From: Mesobacillus foraminis
GTDB lineage: Bacteria > Bacillota > Bacilli > Bacillales > Cytobacillaceae
DNA length: 64,000 bases
NCBI RefSeq assembly: GCF_004340465.1
Contig: NZ_SLVV01000009.1
Coordinates: 186,001 to 250,000 of the forward strand
Direction: 5' to 3'
Shown piece after piece: positions 27,173 to 35,338 of this stretch. Each line of letters begins with the position of its first letter. The first letter of the stretch is position 1. Below the pieces are notes generated by a model. It made no database searches and was not told the DNA's origin. It saw only the letters and a program-made list of their open reading frames with translations. A program made the translations under genes and the position numbers.

Positions 27173-29935
27173 CTAGTTTTCATTTCCTGTGTCGCTGTTG
27201 TTTGGTTCTTCATTTCCGCCTTCGCTGCCATCAGTACTTTCTTCACCTGCGGCAGGCTGGCTGTCTTGACCAGTATCTGTTCCTTCCCCGGTATTTGTTT
27301 CTCCCGGCGTACCTTCCGATCCATCAGAACCTTCTTCATCACCATTTGTGTTTCCGGTCTCAGCGTCATTGTTATTGCCGTTTCCATTTCCATTTCCATT
27401 ACCATTGTTGTTTCCATTCCCGTTACCGTTAGCATTCCCATTTCCATTCCCGTTTTCATTGCCGTTGCCGCTGTTTCCATTCTCATCTTCGGGGTTGTTT
27501 CCATCTTCACTCTCATCACCGGTTTCGCCTGGTTCATCCTCCGGCTCTTCTTCAGGATCAGGTATGCTGATCGAAACAGTTGCTGCATTACTGCTTTGAT
27601 TACCCCGAACAGCTGTCACTTTAAACGAGTAATTTCCTCCCGGTGCAGGGTTTGAAACGGTCAAGCTAGTTTCTGATGACGAGGTTAAGTTTTGTTCCGC
27701 ACCGCCATCCAGAGATGCACTGACATTGAAATTAACACCGTCTTTATTGCCATATTGCCATGTCAAGACAATCTGGTTGGCTTCTTCGTCATACTTGGCT
27801 CCCAGGCCTGAAGGAGAATCCAGCTTGTCGAATTTTTTGGAGACCTCGGTAGGAATATTTCCTTTTATAGCATATTCGGTGACAATTTGATCGCTTGGAG
27901 TGTATTTGCTTGCAAGCTTCGCCGGTATTGATCCTTTTTCAATTGAGACTTGTTCAACACTTTTGGGCATTGTGTAGTCAGGAGTGTCTACATTCTCTGA
28001 AACTTTTTCAATCACATTTTTAAAGAGAAGCTGCGAAATTTTTTGCTGATACCCGTCGGCAAGGAGGGCATTCTTTCTAGTTTCATACCCTGTCCAGACT
28101 GCTGCAGTGTACCTGCTCGTGTATCCTACGAACCAAGAGTCAGGGACTCCGCCATCCGGAATTCCCCAATCGCTGATTTCCTGATCTGTATAGTTGGTTG
28201 TACCTGTTTTCCCTGCAACTGGCAGGCTAGGTATGTCGGCCATTCGGCCTGTTCCATAGGATGCCTTAACGACACTCTTCAGCATATCTGTAATCATGAA
28301 GGCTGTATAATCTTTCATCGCTACTTCAGATTCAGGCGACATATCAATTTCTGTCTTGTCACGCAGAACAATTTTCTTCACTGCATGTGGTTCAGTATAG
28401 AAACCGTTATTTCCAAATGCTGCATACGCTCCAGCCATCTCCATGGGAGACACATCATATGAGCCAATTGCTGCCGACTCCGTTATCGGGTCGGGCAGGG
28501 ACTCAACTCCAAGTCCAACTGCAAAATCCCGGGCTTTTTCAAGACCTACTTCCTGCAAAGCCTGCAGTGCCGGTATGTTTCTGGACATTCCAAGAGCAGT
28601 CCTCATGGTCATTGGGCCCATATAGGAATTGTTCCAGTTTGATATCGGCTGGCCGTTGGAATAGCTGTATGGCTTGTCTTCGAGCATATGGTATGTTCCC
28701 CATTTCAGATGCTCGATCGCCGGGCCATAGTCAAGGATTGGCTTGATGGTTGAACCAGGCTGCCTTTTCAAATCGGTGGCATAGTTCCATCCACGCTGTC
28801 CTTCCTGGTTGCGTCCTCCGCCAATTGCACGGATTTCGCCTGTCTGTGTATCCAGCAGGACGATGCTTGCCTGCATTTCATCGTTAGGATAGTTGACTGC
28901 TTCGTCCGAGTTCAAAACTTTTTCAACATAAGTTTGGGCATCGGGATCCAGGGTCGTATAAATTTGAAGTCCATCGGAAAAGATATCAAAATCACCTTGT
29001 TCGTCCACTTCGTCAATTACCCGGTCGATAAATGAATCGAATGGCTTTTCTTTATGTTTTTGGCGTTCACCCTCTGCCACCAAACTTGAAGTGACGGGGA
29101 TTGCCTGGGCTTCAGTCATTTCCTCTTTTGTAATGAAGCCATGCTGGTTCATCAGGGAAAGAACGATATTGCGCCTTTTTTCCGCTTTTTCAGGATGTTT
29201 AAAAGGATTATAGTTATTTGGGCTCTGCGGCATGCCGGCAAGCAGCGCCGCTTCATGAAGTTCAACGTCCTTTAAATCTTTATTAAAATAAATTTTTGCA
29301 GCAGTAGCTAAACCATGGCTATTTTCTGAAACAAACACTTTGTTTACATACATCTCAAATATTTCTTGTTTCGTATATTTCTGTTCCAACTGAAACGCAA
29401 GCCAGACTTCCTTTGCTTTACGGTCTATCGTTTTATCAAAAGAAAGGAAGTAGTTTTTGACTACCTGCTGTGTGATTGTACTTGCGCCTTCAGCTCCGAA
29501 TCCATCGGTAATATTGGCAATAACCGCTCCGCCCAGACGGATGGGATCAATGCCGTTATGCTTATAAAAACGGACATCCTCTGTTGCTAATACTGCACTT
29601 TCAACTAATTTTGGGATATCTTCATATGCAACATAATCACGGTTTTCAGAGCCAACTTCAGTTATAAGTTCCCCATTTATATCGTAAATCTTGGAGGAAA
29701 TAGGATCTTTAAGCATGGATTCATCCAGCTTGGGTGTGTCTTTAACCATAAACGCGAACGTAGCAATCCCAGTAAGCATTCCAATAATTCCCAAGGCAAT
29801 CAGTACAAGAAAGACCTTTTTAAATGTGCCTCCAGCTTTGCTGCCTGCAGATTTCTTGTTTTGTGTCTTGGTCTTAGGGTTCTTTGCGGCAAGCTGTTTA
29901 CGGCGCTCCTCCCTTGTCTGAGGTTTGTCTGCCAT
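27173..29935 (-). CDS. ponA: Penicillin-binding protein 1A/1B, bifunctional
   Basis: PonA is a class A penicillin-binding protein. After a basic cytosolic tail, a transmembrane helix spans residues about 46-66. The GT51 transglycosylase follows (EDVRFYKHNGIDPIRLGGA, GASTITQQVVKNYFLS), then the transpeptidase with SxxK in PGSTIKP near 394, SRN in GMSRNIPA and KTGT near 576. Next come a PASTA-like linker, a fibronectin III domain (near 745-820) and a long Gly/Asn/Glu tail to residue 920. The ATG at 29935 follows AAAGGAAGG; an upstream frame to 29962 lacks a site. Cotranscribed with recU. Confidence 0.95.
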   Translation of the reverse strand: MADKPQTREERRKQLAAKNPKTKTQNKKSAGSKAGGTFKKVFLVLIALGIIGMLTGIATFAFMVKDTPKLDESMLKDPISSKIYDINGELITEVGSENRDYVAYEDIPKLVESAVLATEDVRFYKHNGIDPIRLGGAVIANITDGFGAEGASTITQQVVKNYFLSFDKTIDRKAKEVWLAFQLEQKYTKQEIFEMYVNKVFVSENSHGLATAAKIYFNKDLKDVELHEAALLAGMPQSPNNYNPFKHPEKAEKRRNIVLSLMNQHGFITKEEMTEAQAIPVTSSLVAEGERQKHKEKPFDSFIDRVIDEVDEQGDFDIFSDGLQIYTTLDPDAQTYVEKVLNSDEAVNYPNDEMQASIVLLDTQTGEIRAIGGGRNQEGQRGWNYATDLKRQPGSTIKPILDYGPAIEHLKWGTYHMLEDKPYSYSNGQPISNWNNSYMGPMTMRTALGMSRNIPALQALQEVGLEKARDFAVGLGVESLPDPITESAAIGSYDVSPMEMAGAYAAFGNNGFYTEPHAVKKIVLRDKTEIDMSPESEVAMKDYTAFMITDMLKSVVKASYGTGRMADIPSLPVAGKTGTTNYTDQEISDWGIPDGGVPDSWFVGYTSRYTAAVWTGYETRKNALLADGYQQKISQLLFKNVIEKVSENVDTPDYTMPKSVEQVSIEKGSIPAKLASKYTPSDQIVTEYAIKGNIPTEVSKKFDKLDSPSGLGAKYDEEANQIVLTWQYGNKDGVNFNVSASLDGGAEQNLTSSSETSLTVSNPAPGGNYSFKVTAVRGNQSSNAATVSISIPDPEEEPEDEPGETGDESEDGNNPEDENGNSGNGNENGNGNGNANGNGNGNNNGNGNGNGNGNNNDAETGNTNGDEEGSDGSEGTPGETNTGEGTDTGQDSQPAAGEESTDGSEGGNEEPNNSDTGNEN
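27366..27490 (-). repeat. Gly/Asn codon repeat tract in the ponA 3' end
   Basis: On the minus strand the tract is a degenerate run of GGN AAY codons giving (Gly-Asn)n with Asn-Asn interruptions, about 38 residues. Plus-strand sequence shows repeated CCATTT and CCATTC units. It encodes a disordered, extracellular tail and may vary in length by slippage. Confidence 0.75.
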
Positions 29936-29971
29936 ATCTATTCCTTCCTTTCTAATAAACAAAAAATAAAA

Positions 29972-30586
29972 CTAACTAAGGTTATAAAGATAATCTATTA
30001 CTTTAATATAGTCAATCCTGGGCTGGAAACCAAGAGGTATTTGATGGCCATATTTCTCTACCTCCTCTTTGGTTATAGATTTACGGCCGCCTTCCTCCAT
30101 TCTGTCCCAAAAAGACAGCAGATAGCTTGCCTCAAGCAAAAAAACCTCCTCCAGGCTAGTAAAGCGCAGGATCACAAAACAGACCCCTTGATGGGATAAT
30201 ACATCCCTCATATGGCGGATCTGGTGGGTGTGGAAGTTTTTGAGCGGAAAGGAACTGGTGAACTTTGTTTCTTTCGCTTCAAAATCGATATACTTGCCTT
30301 TGTATACGCCATTGTAATCCGTAGTGGAGGCCTGTTTGAAATAGGCTTCTTTAATGACGGCTGCACTTCTTTTAGGGTAGTCCACGTTAACAATCTGGAC
30401 AGGAGTAGGCTTTTTATGGATAACGGCAATATTCTGCTCAAGATAATACAGATTTGTCTCATTCAGGTCTTCTTCAAGCGTCATCCCCCGATTGCTGTAT
30501 GCAAAATTTTTTTCTTTCCGGATTTTTGGTGCTGCTGTATTTGTCTTTGGAACATATCGTTTTCCATTCGGATAATGAAAGTTCAA
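29972..30586 (-). CDS. recU: Holliday junction resolvase RecU
   Basis: RecU cleaves Holliday junctions and works with RuvAB and RecA in Firmicutes. The nuclease core shows [20 protein letters not shown] near residues 95-115, with the Asp, Glu and Lys of the PD-(D/E)XK site. The N-terminal YPNGKRY and the conserved [12 protein letters not shown] segment near 35 are present. 204 residues; the ATG at 30586 follows GAGGTGGG. ponA starts 36 bases after the stop, the usual recU-ponA operon. Confidence 0.96.
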   Translation of the reverse strand: MNFHYPNGKRYVPKTNTAAPKIRKEKNFAYSNRGMTLEEDLNETNLYYLEQNIAVIHKKPTPVQIVNVDYPKRSAAVIKEAYFKQASTTDYNGVYKGKYIDFEAKETKFTSSFPLKNFHTHQIRHMRDVLSHQGVCFVILRFTSLEEVFLLEASYLLSFWDRMEEGGRKSITKEEVEKYGHQIPLGFQPRIDYIKVIDYLYNLS

Positions 30587-30693
30587 TTATACCCACCTCG
30601 CAAACTACTACCTATCATACCAAATCTTTACGTTGTGTGGTTGAATAAAAAGCCCCATTTAAAGCTAGGATAAAAAGGAAAGGGGGGAGCAGC

Positions 30694-31680
30694 ATGGAAA
30701 CAGGGGCAGATGCCGGGACTCTGGATTTGACGGCGGAGGAAGTACAAATCCTGTTTAAAATTCAGTCGGAAACAGCAAGAAAAAATGTTGATAATGTTTC
30801 CAGAACTTCGGCCTATTTAGACTTTTATTTACAACATCCGGATATAAAATGGGCATTTCTTGCAAGCATGGTTTCCCGTAACGGGGGATACAGCATGTGT
30901 GACCTTGAAGGGGAATGGTACCCAAAAGTCCTAAAGCCATCCATTAGGAACCGGCTTTTTTTAACATATGAGCGAGCGAATTGGACGATTTTCCACGATG
31001 CATACCCTCAGCTTCTCCTCTATGAGTATTCGACGCAAAAAAAGCGAAAAATGTTTCACCTGCTCCCATATTTAAAAGTATCTTCTTTCATGTTACGGGA
31101 ATGGGAACAATATTGGATACACAGGGATCAAAAACAGTTGATGACCGCGTTAATTGTCAATGAGCAAAATGTCATTCACAGGACAGTTGTCGAGCATCAT
31201 GTGTACCAAAAACAGGTTTTTGATACATTCATGTTTTTTTTTCAGGACCGGCTTCACTTTAGCGCGGTATTGCTTCCTACTATTAACGGGAAGCTCTTTG
31301 GTGCAAGTGTAAATGGCTTCAAGAACGTTCATAAACGGATTGACCTGGGCAAAAGACTCGCAGATATCCTATTTAACCCTAAGCTGTATCCTTCCTTTCT
31401 CGAATTTGCTCTTTTAACTGAACATACCGGGTCAAGAAATGATTATGAACAGTATTTCCGCGAAAAGACATATCGGGACACCCCTTATTTAAGATGTATT
31501 TATCCTGTCGTCCGGCATCATGAAACAGCCCGGGAAGACTGGTATCTAAAACAAGGCTTACAGAAATCCTGGATGGAAAAGAAGGTATGCCATAAACATC
31601 CGATTGATCTCACGAAATGGTTTGTTGGGAAACAGCAGCAATTTAAAACGCTTGTACTTTTAAAGCAGCTAATGAAATAA
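30694..31680 (+). CDS. yppC: YppC, DUF2515 protein
   Basis: The 328-residue protein matches YppC (DUF2515), which lies divergent to recU in Bacillus. It is rich in aromatic and basic residues and shows SRTSAYLDFYLQHPDIKWAF near residue 34 and DLTKWFVGKQQQF near the C terminus. It has no signal peptide and no clear membrane segment. The ATG is behind AAAGGGGGGAG. The function is unknown. Confidence 0.87.
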   Translation: METGADAGTLDLTAEEVQILFKIQSETARKNVDNVSRTSAYLDFYLQHPDIKWAFLASMVSRNGGYSMCDLEGEWYPKVLKPSIRNRLFLTYERANWTIFHDAYPQLLLYEYSTQKKRKMFHLLPYLKVSSFMLREWEQYWIHRDQKQLMTALIVNEQNVIHRTVVEHHVYQKQVFDTFMFFFQDRLHFSAVLLPTINGKLFGASVNGFKNVHKRIDLGKRLADILFNPKLYPSFLEFALLTEHTGSRNDYEQYFREKTYRDTPYLRCIYPVVRHHETAREDWYLKQGLQKSWMEKKVCHKHPIDLTKWFVGKQQQFKTLVLLKQLMK

Positions 31681-31692
31681 ACGGGAAAAATT

Positions 31693-31718
31693 AAAAAGCA
31701 AGGTTTCCCTTGCTTTTC
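31693..31718. terminator. Terminator between yppC and sspM
   Basis: AAAAGCAAGG and CCTTGCTTTT pair around TTTC, with A and T runs on either side, so it may serve both convergent genes. Confidence 0.8.
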
Positions 31719-31737
31719 TCTTGCGGGTCTTTCCTCA

Positions 31738-31845
31738 TCAAGTTGATGGACGGTCTGGACCTTCTAGTTTCTTGTCACCGTATCCGGCTTTTCTTTCTTC
31801 CAGGTTTTTAGGCTGTTGTTTATTGCTTTTTTCTTGTTTTTTCAT
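31738..31845 (-). CDS. sspM: Small acid-soluble spore protein M
   Basis: The 35-residue basic protein begins MKKQEKSNKQQPKNLEER and ends DKKLEGPDRPST; the terminal GGP/EGP-x-RPST is the mark of SspM. The ATG follows CGGAGGTG at 7 bases. A SigG-type promoter lies just upstream, which fits forespore expression. In B. subtilis sspM is in the same ypp neighbourhood. SspM is a minor DNA-associated protein of the spore core. Confidence 0.8.
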   Translation of the reverse strand: MKKQEKSNKQQPKNLEERKAGYGDKKLEGPDRPST

Positions 31846-31860
31846 TGTAACACCTCCGGT

Positions 31861-31892
31861 TAGTATTTTGTGCACAATTGTAATTTTCATGC
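31861..31892 (-). promoter_or_regulatory. Candidate SigG promoter of sspM
   Basis: On the minus strand GCATGAA (-35) and AATACTA (-10) are 18 bases apart, fitting the SigG pattern GMATGR-N18-CATNCTA with one -10 mismatch. The start codon is about 16 bases beyond the -10. Confidence 0.6.
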
Positions 31893-31997
31893 GGCAGCTT
31901 TTGTCGAATCCTGAATTCATGAAAGGAATTTCGCTTTCTTTGCCGAATTGCTTCTAGTTTTGTCAGGGAGAAGGAGCTCGGGGGAGAAAGGTCGAAT

Positions 31998-32132
31998 ATG
32001 TTTAGCACCTGGAAAAGACAGAGAGCATTAGTTGAAGGGACTTACAAACTTGTCCTCGAAATGGGCCATAAAGCATATTCCAGGTCAGTACAAGCCGAAG
32101 GAGGATCCTATGATGAAAACGGCAGGGATTGA
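31998..32132 (+). CDS. Small basic protein of unknown function (44 residues)
   Basis: The open frame starts MFSTWKRQRALVEGTYKLVL and ends GGSYDENGRD, with basic, amphipathic composition. The ATG is preceded by GGGGGAGAAAGG, a good ribosome site. Its last 23 bases overlap the next gene in another frame, so the two would be translationally coupled. Composition and codon use look coding. It could be missed by length cut-offs. I do not recognise the family with certainty. Confidence 0.5.
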   Translation: MFSTWKRQRALVEGTYKLVLEMGHKAYSRSVQAEGGSYDENGRD

Positions 32133-32385
32133 AAGGGAAGAAGTGTTGTTAATGCTGTCTGAGTTGAATGATCAGCTTAATATGCTTGAGTCTGAGTTGC
32201 ATTCCTCAATTGAGGAATATTGGAACGACTGGTACGGATCTCAAGAAAGCCGGCTTGAAGATTGTGGAAAAAAATTAATTGCCCTCGAGGAAAGTTTAAG
32301 GGACCTTGAAAAAAATAATCCACTGGAATCCAGGAAACAATACAGCAGCAGTGTTCCTTCCATTAAACTTGAACTGGGATACTAA
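32110..32385 (+). CDS. YppD-like small coiled-coil protein
   Basis: The 91-residue acidic protein is mostly one helix (REEVLLMLSELNDQLNMLES, then RLEDCGKKLIALEESLRDLE), likely a coiled coil. AAGGAGG ends 5 bases before ATG 32110 and 8 before the adjacent ATG 32113; either may be used. The open frame extends upstream to 32032 but without a site. Its place between yppC/sspM and yppE matches yppD, so the name is by synteny only. Confidence 0.65.
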   Translation: MMKTAGIEREEVLLMLSELNDQLNMLESELHSSIEEYWNDWYGSQESRLEDCGKKLIALEESLRDLEKNNPLESRKQYSSSVPSIKLELGY

Positions 32386-32410
32386 ATTAAATAAAATGAG
32401 GGTATAGCAG

Positions 32411-32442
32411 AGTAGCTTCCTGACGAAGCTGCTTTTTATTTT
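32411..32442 (+). terminator. Intrinsic terminator before yppE
   Basis: AGTAGCTTC and GAAGCTGCT pair around CTGAC, followed by TTTTATTTT. It directly precedes the yppE ribosome site, which itself uses the following GGGGG. Confidence 0.75.
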
Positions 32443-32455
32443 GGGGGTTCCAGGC

Positions 32456-32836
32456 ATGATTACTGAGAAAGAGTTAATGATTAAGACTAAAAGGTTACTG
32501 TCTTATAATGAGAAGGCATTGCTGCGTTTTGAGCAGGCAAAAGCCTCAGGGGAAAAAGGGGACTTTTATAAAGAAGTAAAGCCTTTTGCTGATAATGTAA
32601 AGGAAGAAGCCGAAATTTGGAGGAAAGAAGCTTCCGACTGGCTTATGAAACACCCACAACGGAATCTTCACACTCGTCAGATTTTATCAGCAGCAGAAAA
32701 TATCGAGATGGTTTCAATCCAGGCATTTTTCCCAGAGACCAGCAGAAAAAGGTTTATTGGGCATATTCAATCCATTGAGTTTGTGTTAAATAGCTTCTTA
32801 AAGGCGCTGGAAAGAATTATAGAGGATTATGCCTGA
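32456..32836 (+). CDS. yppE: YppE, DUF1798 protein
   Basis: The 126-residue helical protein (MITEKELMIKTKRLLSYNEK, then DNVKEEAEIWRKEASDWL) matches YppE/DUF1798, a small four-helix bundle of known structure but unknown role. The ATG is chosen 9 bases after TGGGGG; the upstream in-frame TTG overlaps that site. Strong terminators flank it on both sides. Confidence 0.85.
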   Translation: MITEKELMIKTKRLLSYNEKALLRFEQAKASGEKGDFYKEVKPFADNVKEEAEIWRKEASDWLMKHPQRNLHTRQILSAAENIEMVSIQAFFPETSRKRFIGHIQSIEFVLNSFLKALERIIEDYA

Positions 32837-32865
32837 TACTTCATTGATACTTCTTCACTTTAGCA

Positions 32866-32903
32866 AAAAAAAACAAAGTACCAAACGGCACTTTGTTTTT
32901 TTT
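32866..32903. terminator. Bidirectional terminator between yppE and yppF
   Basis: AAAAAACAAAGT and ACTTTGTTTTTT pair around an inner CC/GG, with A and T runs suited to both directions. Confidence 0.8.
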
Positions 32904-32904
32904 C

Positions 32905-33099
32905 TCAGGAAAATTGTTTTGCGTCTTCCGGGAATTCTGCCCCTTGAAGCTCTAACTCACGAACAAGGCAGCGATAATCTTTGAAGGAAATTTCATTGTA
33001 CACGTAAGCTTTTTTTGCAAAATCCAGTAATTCATTAACATGGCTGGGTGTATAGTCCCTGGCTTGCGAAAACATGATTTTTAGCTCGTGAACATTCAT
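32905..33099 (-). CDS. yppF: YppF family protein
   Basis: The 64-residue protein begins MNVHELKIMFSQARDYTPSH and contains VNELLDFAKKAYVYNEISFK, the signature of the YppF family. The ATG follows AAGGAGGAAAATC. It is a cytosolic helical protein of unknown role, found in this order in Bacillus. Confidence 0.87.
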   Translation of the reverse strand: MNVHELKIMFSQARDYTPSHVNELLDFAKKAYVYNEISFKDYRCLVRELELQGAEFPEDAKQFS

Positions 33100-33223
33100 G
33101 ATTTTCCTCCTTAAGGCTTTTCTCTATTTTATCATGCCAGGTAATTGGTCTTTTATTTTTCAAAAATTGAGATTTCAGACAGGATTCTTCATGATTAGAC
33201 ATGAGAAATCACGTTCAATTTTT

Positions 33224-33252
33224 CACCAACTGGGCTTTATGGTCATAAAATA
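33224..33252 (+). promoter_or_regulatory. Candidate SigK promoter of yppG
   Basis: CACC (-35) and CATAAAATA (-10) are 16 bases apart, a full match to the SigK pattern mACm-N16-CATANNNTA. It lies 32 bases before the yppG ATG, consistent with late mother-cell expression. Confidence 0.6.
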
Positions 33253-33284
33253 TTCCAGCGAAAAATTGAGGAGGAGGTTTGTTC

Positions 33285-33803
33285 ATGTATACCCAGAGAC
33301 GACGAATGCCGGGAAACTTTCCTTATGCCTCTCACCCCATTCCAGTATCCTGGAATGGAGGTCAAGCTAGAATGCTGCCGCAGCCTCCACAGCAATATGC
33401 GCCAAACTGGCCTGTCATGCAAATGGGCGATCCATCTTTCTACCCGCAGGAAGTAAATTATGGCCAGGTTCCCATGCATTCAGCCTGGCAGGGGGCTAAT
33501 CAGGGGTATGGATCCGATGTCTCCCAAAGCCTTTTTGGGAATCCTCTGCAGCAGGGGGAACCTCCGTATGGATACGGTCCGGTTTCCCAGCCGGCAGTAA
33601 CTTATCAAAATATGAATCCTTATCCTCATCAGGCATTCCTGCCAAAACAGCCTTCTGGATTTCAATCTGTCATGAATTCGTTTAAGAGTCAGGATGGAAA
33701 CCTTGATATCAATAAAATGATTGATACTGCTGGACAGATGATGAATGCAGTCAGCCAGGTTTCGTCCATGGTAAAAGGATTGGGGGGCATATTAAAAGTC
33801 TAA
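33285..33803 (+). CDS. yppG: YppG family, probable spore coat protein
   Basis: The 172-residue protein is rich in Pro, Gln, Tyr, Gly and Met for its first 125 residues (for example QPPQQYAPNWPVMQMG) and ends in a conserved segment with DGNLDINKMIDTAGQMMNA and VSSMVKGLGGILKV. This composition and position match YppG. The ATG follows GAGGAGG at 7 bases; the in-frame TTG 33279 is too close to the site. A SigK-type promoter directly upstream supports a coat role. Confidence 0.82.
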   Translation: MYTQRRRMPGNFPYASHPIPVSWNGGQARMLPQPPQQYAPNWPVMQMGDPSFYPQEVNYGQVPMHSAWQGANQGYGSDVSQSLFGNPLQQGEPPYGYGPVSQPAVTYQNMNPYPHQAFLPKQPSGFQSVMNSFKSQDGNLDINKMIDTAGQMMNAVSQVSSMVKGLGGILKV

Positions 33804-33827
33804 TAAAATAAATAGCTCCTGGCTGTG

Positions 33828-33869
33828 AAGCAAGCAGAACTGATACTCTCTGCTTGCTTTTTTTTTTTG
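33828..33869 (+). terminator. Intrinsic terminator after yppG
   Basis: AAGCAAGCAGA and TCTGCTTGCTT pair, followed by about ten T. Confidence 0.9.
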
Positions 33870-33912
33870 AATATCGTTTTAATCTTGAACGATTTGTGAC
33901 ACTTAGCACCCC

Positions 33913-33955
33913 TGTGACTTTTATCACGCATTGCTTTTTTTATCTATCGTATTCT
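33913..33955 (+). promoter_or_regulatory. Crp/Fnr-type operator and promoter of hcp
   Basis: TGTGACTTTTATCACG (33913-33928) matches TGTGA-N6-TCACA except the last base. Its centre is 29.5 bases before the -10 TATTCT (33950-33955), which places it at -41.5, the class II activator position. No good -35 exists. The same arrangement precedes the terminal oxidase operon near 50670. Confidence 0.7.
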
Positions 33956-33993
33956 GTTTACAGGAAGCAATTGAAGAAAAGGGGTAATTAGAT

Positions 33994-35292
33994 ATGTTTT
34001 GTTATCAATGTGAACAGACTCCAGCTGGGGGCTGTAAAGTAATCGGAGTATGCGGAAAAGACGAAACAATTGCAAGTTTGCAGGATACGATCGTTTTTGG
34101 GCTTAAGGGGATAGCCGCCTATCGGACGCATGCCAGCCAGTTGGGATACACCGATCCGTTTGTGGATGCTACCACTCATGAAGCACTTTATATGACATTG
34201 ACCAACTCTAACTTTAATTTGCAGGAACATATCGATATGGCGATGAAAGTAGGACAGTCGGCAGTCCGCGTCATGGAAATGCTGGATGAAGCCCATACAA
34301 AGCGTCTGGGCATACCGGAGCCGATTACTGTCAGCCAAAATAAAATTGAAGGCAGAGCGATTGTTGTAACAGGCCATAATCTATTTGCACTTGAAGAACT
34401 GTTAAAGCAAACAGAGGGAAAAGGGATCAACATCTATACTCATTCTGAAATGCTCCCGGCACATGGTTATCCGGCATTAAAGAAATTTAGCCATTTAAAG
34501 GGAAATATGGGAAAAGCCTGGTACGACCAGCGCCGTTTGTTTGAAAAGTTCCCTGGTGCCATCCTTGCCACTACAAACTGCGTTATGCCAATCAAGGGAT
34601 CCTACGCGGACAGGATGTTTTCCTATGAAGTGGCCGGACTGGAAAATGTCCAAAAAATTGAAAATGATGATTTTGAGCCATTAATTACAAGGGCTCTTGA
34701 ACTGCCGGAGGCAAATATTCATTCAGATGAAACCTTGCTGACTGGTTTTCATCATGAAACTGTATTAGGGCTTGCGCCTGAAGTGATTGATGCTGTTAAG
34801 GCAGGTAAAATCAAACGTTTCTTTGTCATAGCGGGGTGCGATGCCCCGGGCAAGGGGGGGGAGTATTACCGGGAGCTTGCGACATCCCTGCCGCCGGAGG
34901 CTGTTATTCTCACTACTTCTTGCGGAAAATTCCGTTTTAACGATGTAGATTACGGAGTTGTGCCAGGAACAGAAATCCCAAGGTACATCGACCTCGGCCA
35001 ATGCAATAACTCTGTTTCTACCATAAAGATTGCCAGTGCACTGGCCAATGCTTTTAATTGTCCTGTCAATGAGCTGCCAGTAAGCATTGTGCTTTCGTGG
35101 TTCGAACAGAAAGCTGTTGCCATCCTGCTGGGTCTCTTCAGCCTTGGGATTCAGGATATCCGCATAGGGCCAAAGCCGCCTGAGTTTATTTCTGAAGGGG
35201 TCATGAATGTCCTTCAGCAAACATTTAATTTGAAGCTCATCACAACAGTTGAGGAGGACTTGAAAGCCATGCTGGAATCCGCAGAATCCTAA
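33994..35292 (+). CDS. hcp: Hybrid cluster protein (hydroxylamine reductase / NO-linked)
   Basis: Hcp holds a [4Fe-4S] cluster and a hybrid Fe-S-O cluster; roles in NO, hydroxylamine or peroxide handling under low oxygen are described. The first Cys set is C3-x2-C6-x7-C14-x5-C20. Hybrid-cluster ligands are seen in VTGHNLF, ATTNCVMP, AGCDAPGKGG and LTTSCGKFRF. The 432 residues make it the short form, without the extra helical insert of enterobacterial Hcp (about 550). The ATG follows AAGGGGT. Its promoter carries a Fnr-type operator and the neighbour is a Crp/Fnr regulator. Confidence 0.93.
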   Translation: MFCYQCEQTPAGGCKVIGVCGKDETIASLQDTIVFGLKGIAAYRTHASQLGYTDPFVDATTHEALYMTLTNSNFNLQEHIDMAMKVGQSAVRVMEMLDEAHTKRLGIPEPITVSQNKIEGRAIVVTGHNLFALEELLKQTEGKGINIYTHSEMLPAHGYPALKKFSHLKGNMGKAWYDQRRLFEKFPGAILATTNCVMPIKGSYADRMFSYEVAGLENVQKIENDDFEPLITRALELPEANIHSDETLLTGFHHETVLGLAPEVIDAVKAGKIKRFFVIAGCDAPGKGGEYYRELATSLPPEAVILTTSCGKFRFNDVDYGVVPGTEIPRYIDLGQCNNSVSTIKIASALANAFNCPVNELPVSIVLSWFEQKAVAILLGLFSLGIQDIRIGPKPPEFISEGVMNVLQQTFNLKLITTVEEDLKAMLESAES

Positions 35293-35298
35293 CATGAG

Positions 35299-35338
35299 AA
35301 CCCGCTCCCCATAAACAAAACAGGGGAGCGGGTTTTTC
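35299..35338. terminator. Bidirectional terminator between hcp and the regulator
   Basis: AACCCGCTCCCC and GGGGAGCGGGTT form a perfect 12-bp stem, followed by TTTTT on the plus strand. Confidence 0.9.

Noticed and set aside
27366-27490. CRISPR or minisatellite array
   Set aside because: The repeats are six-base codon pairs inside the ponA frame with no spacers.
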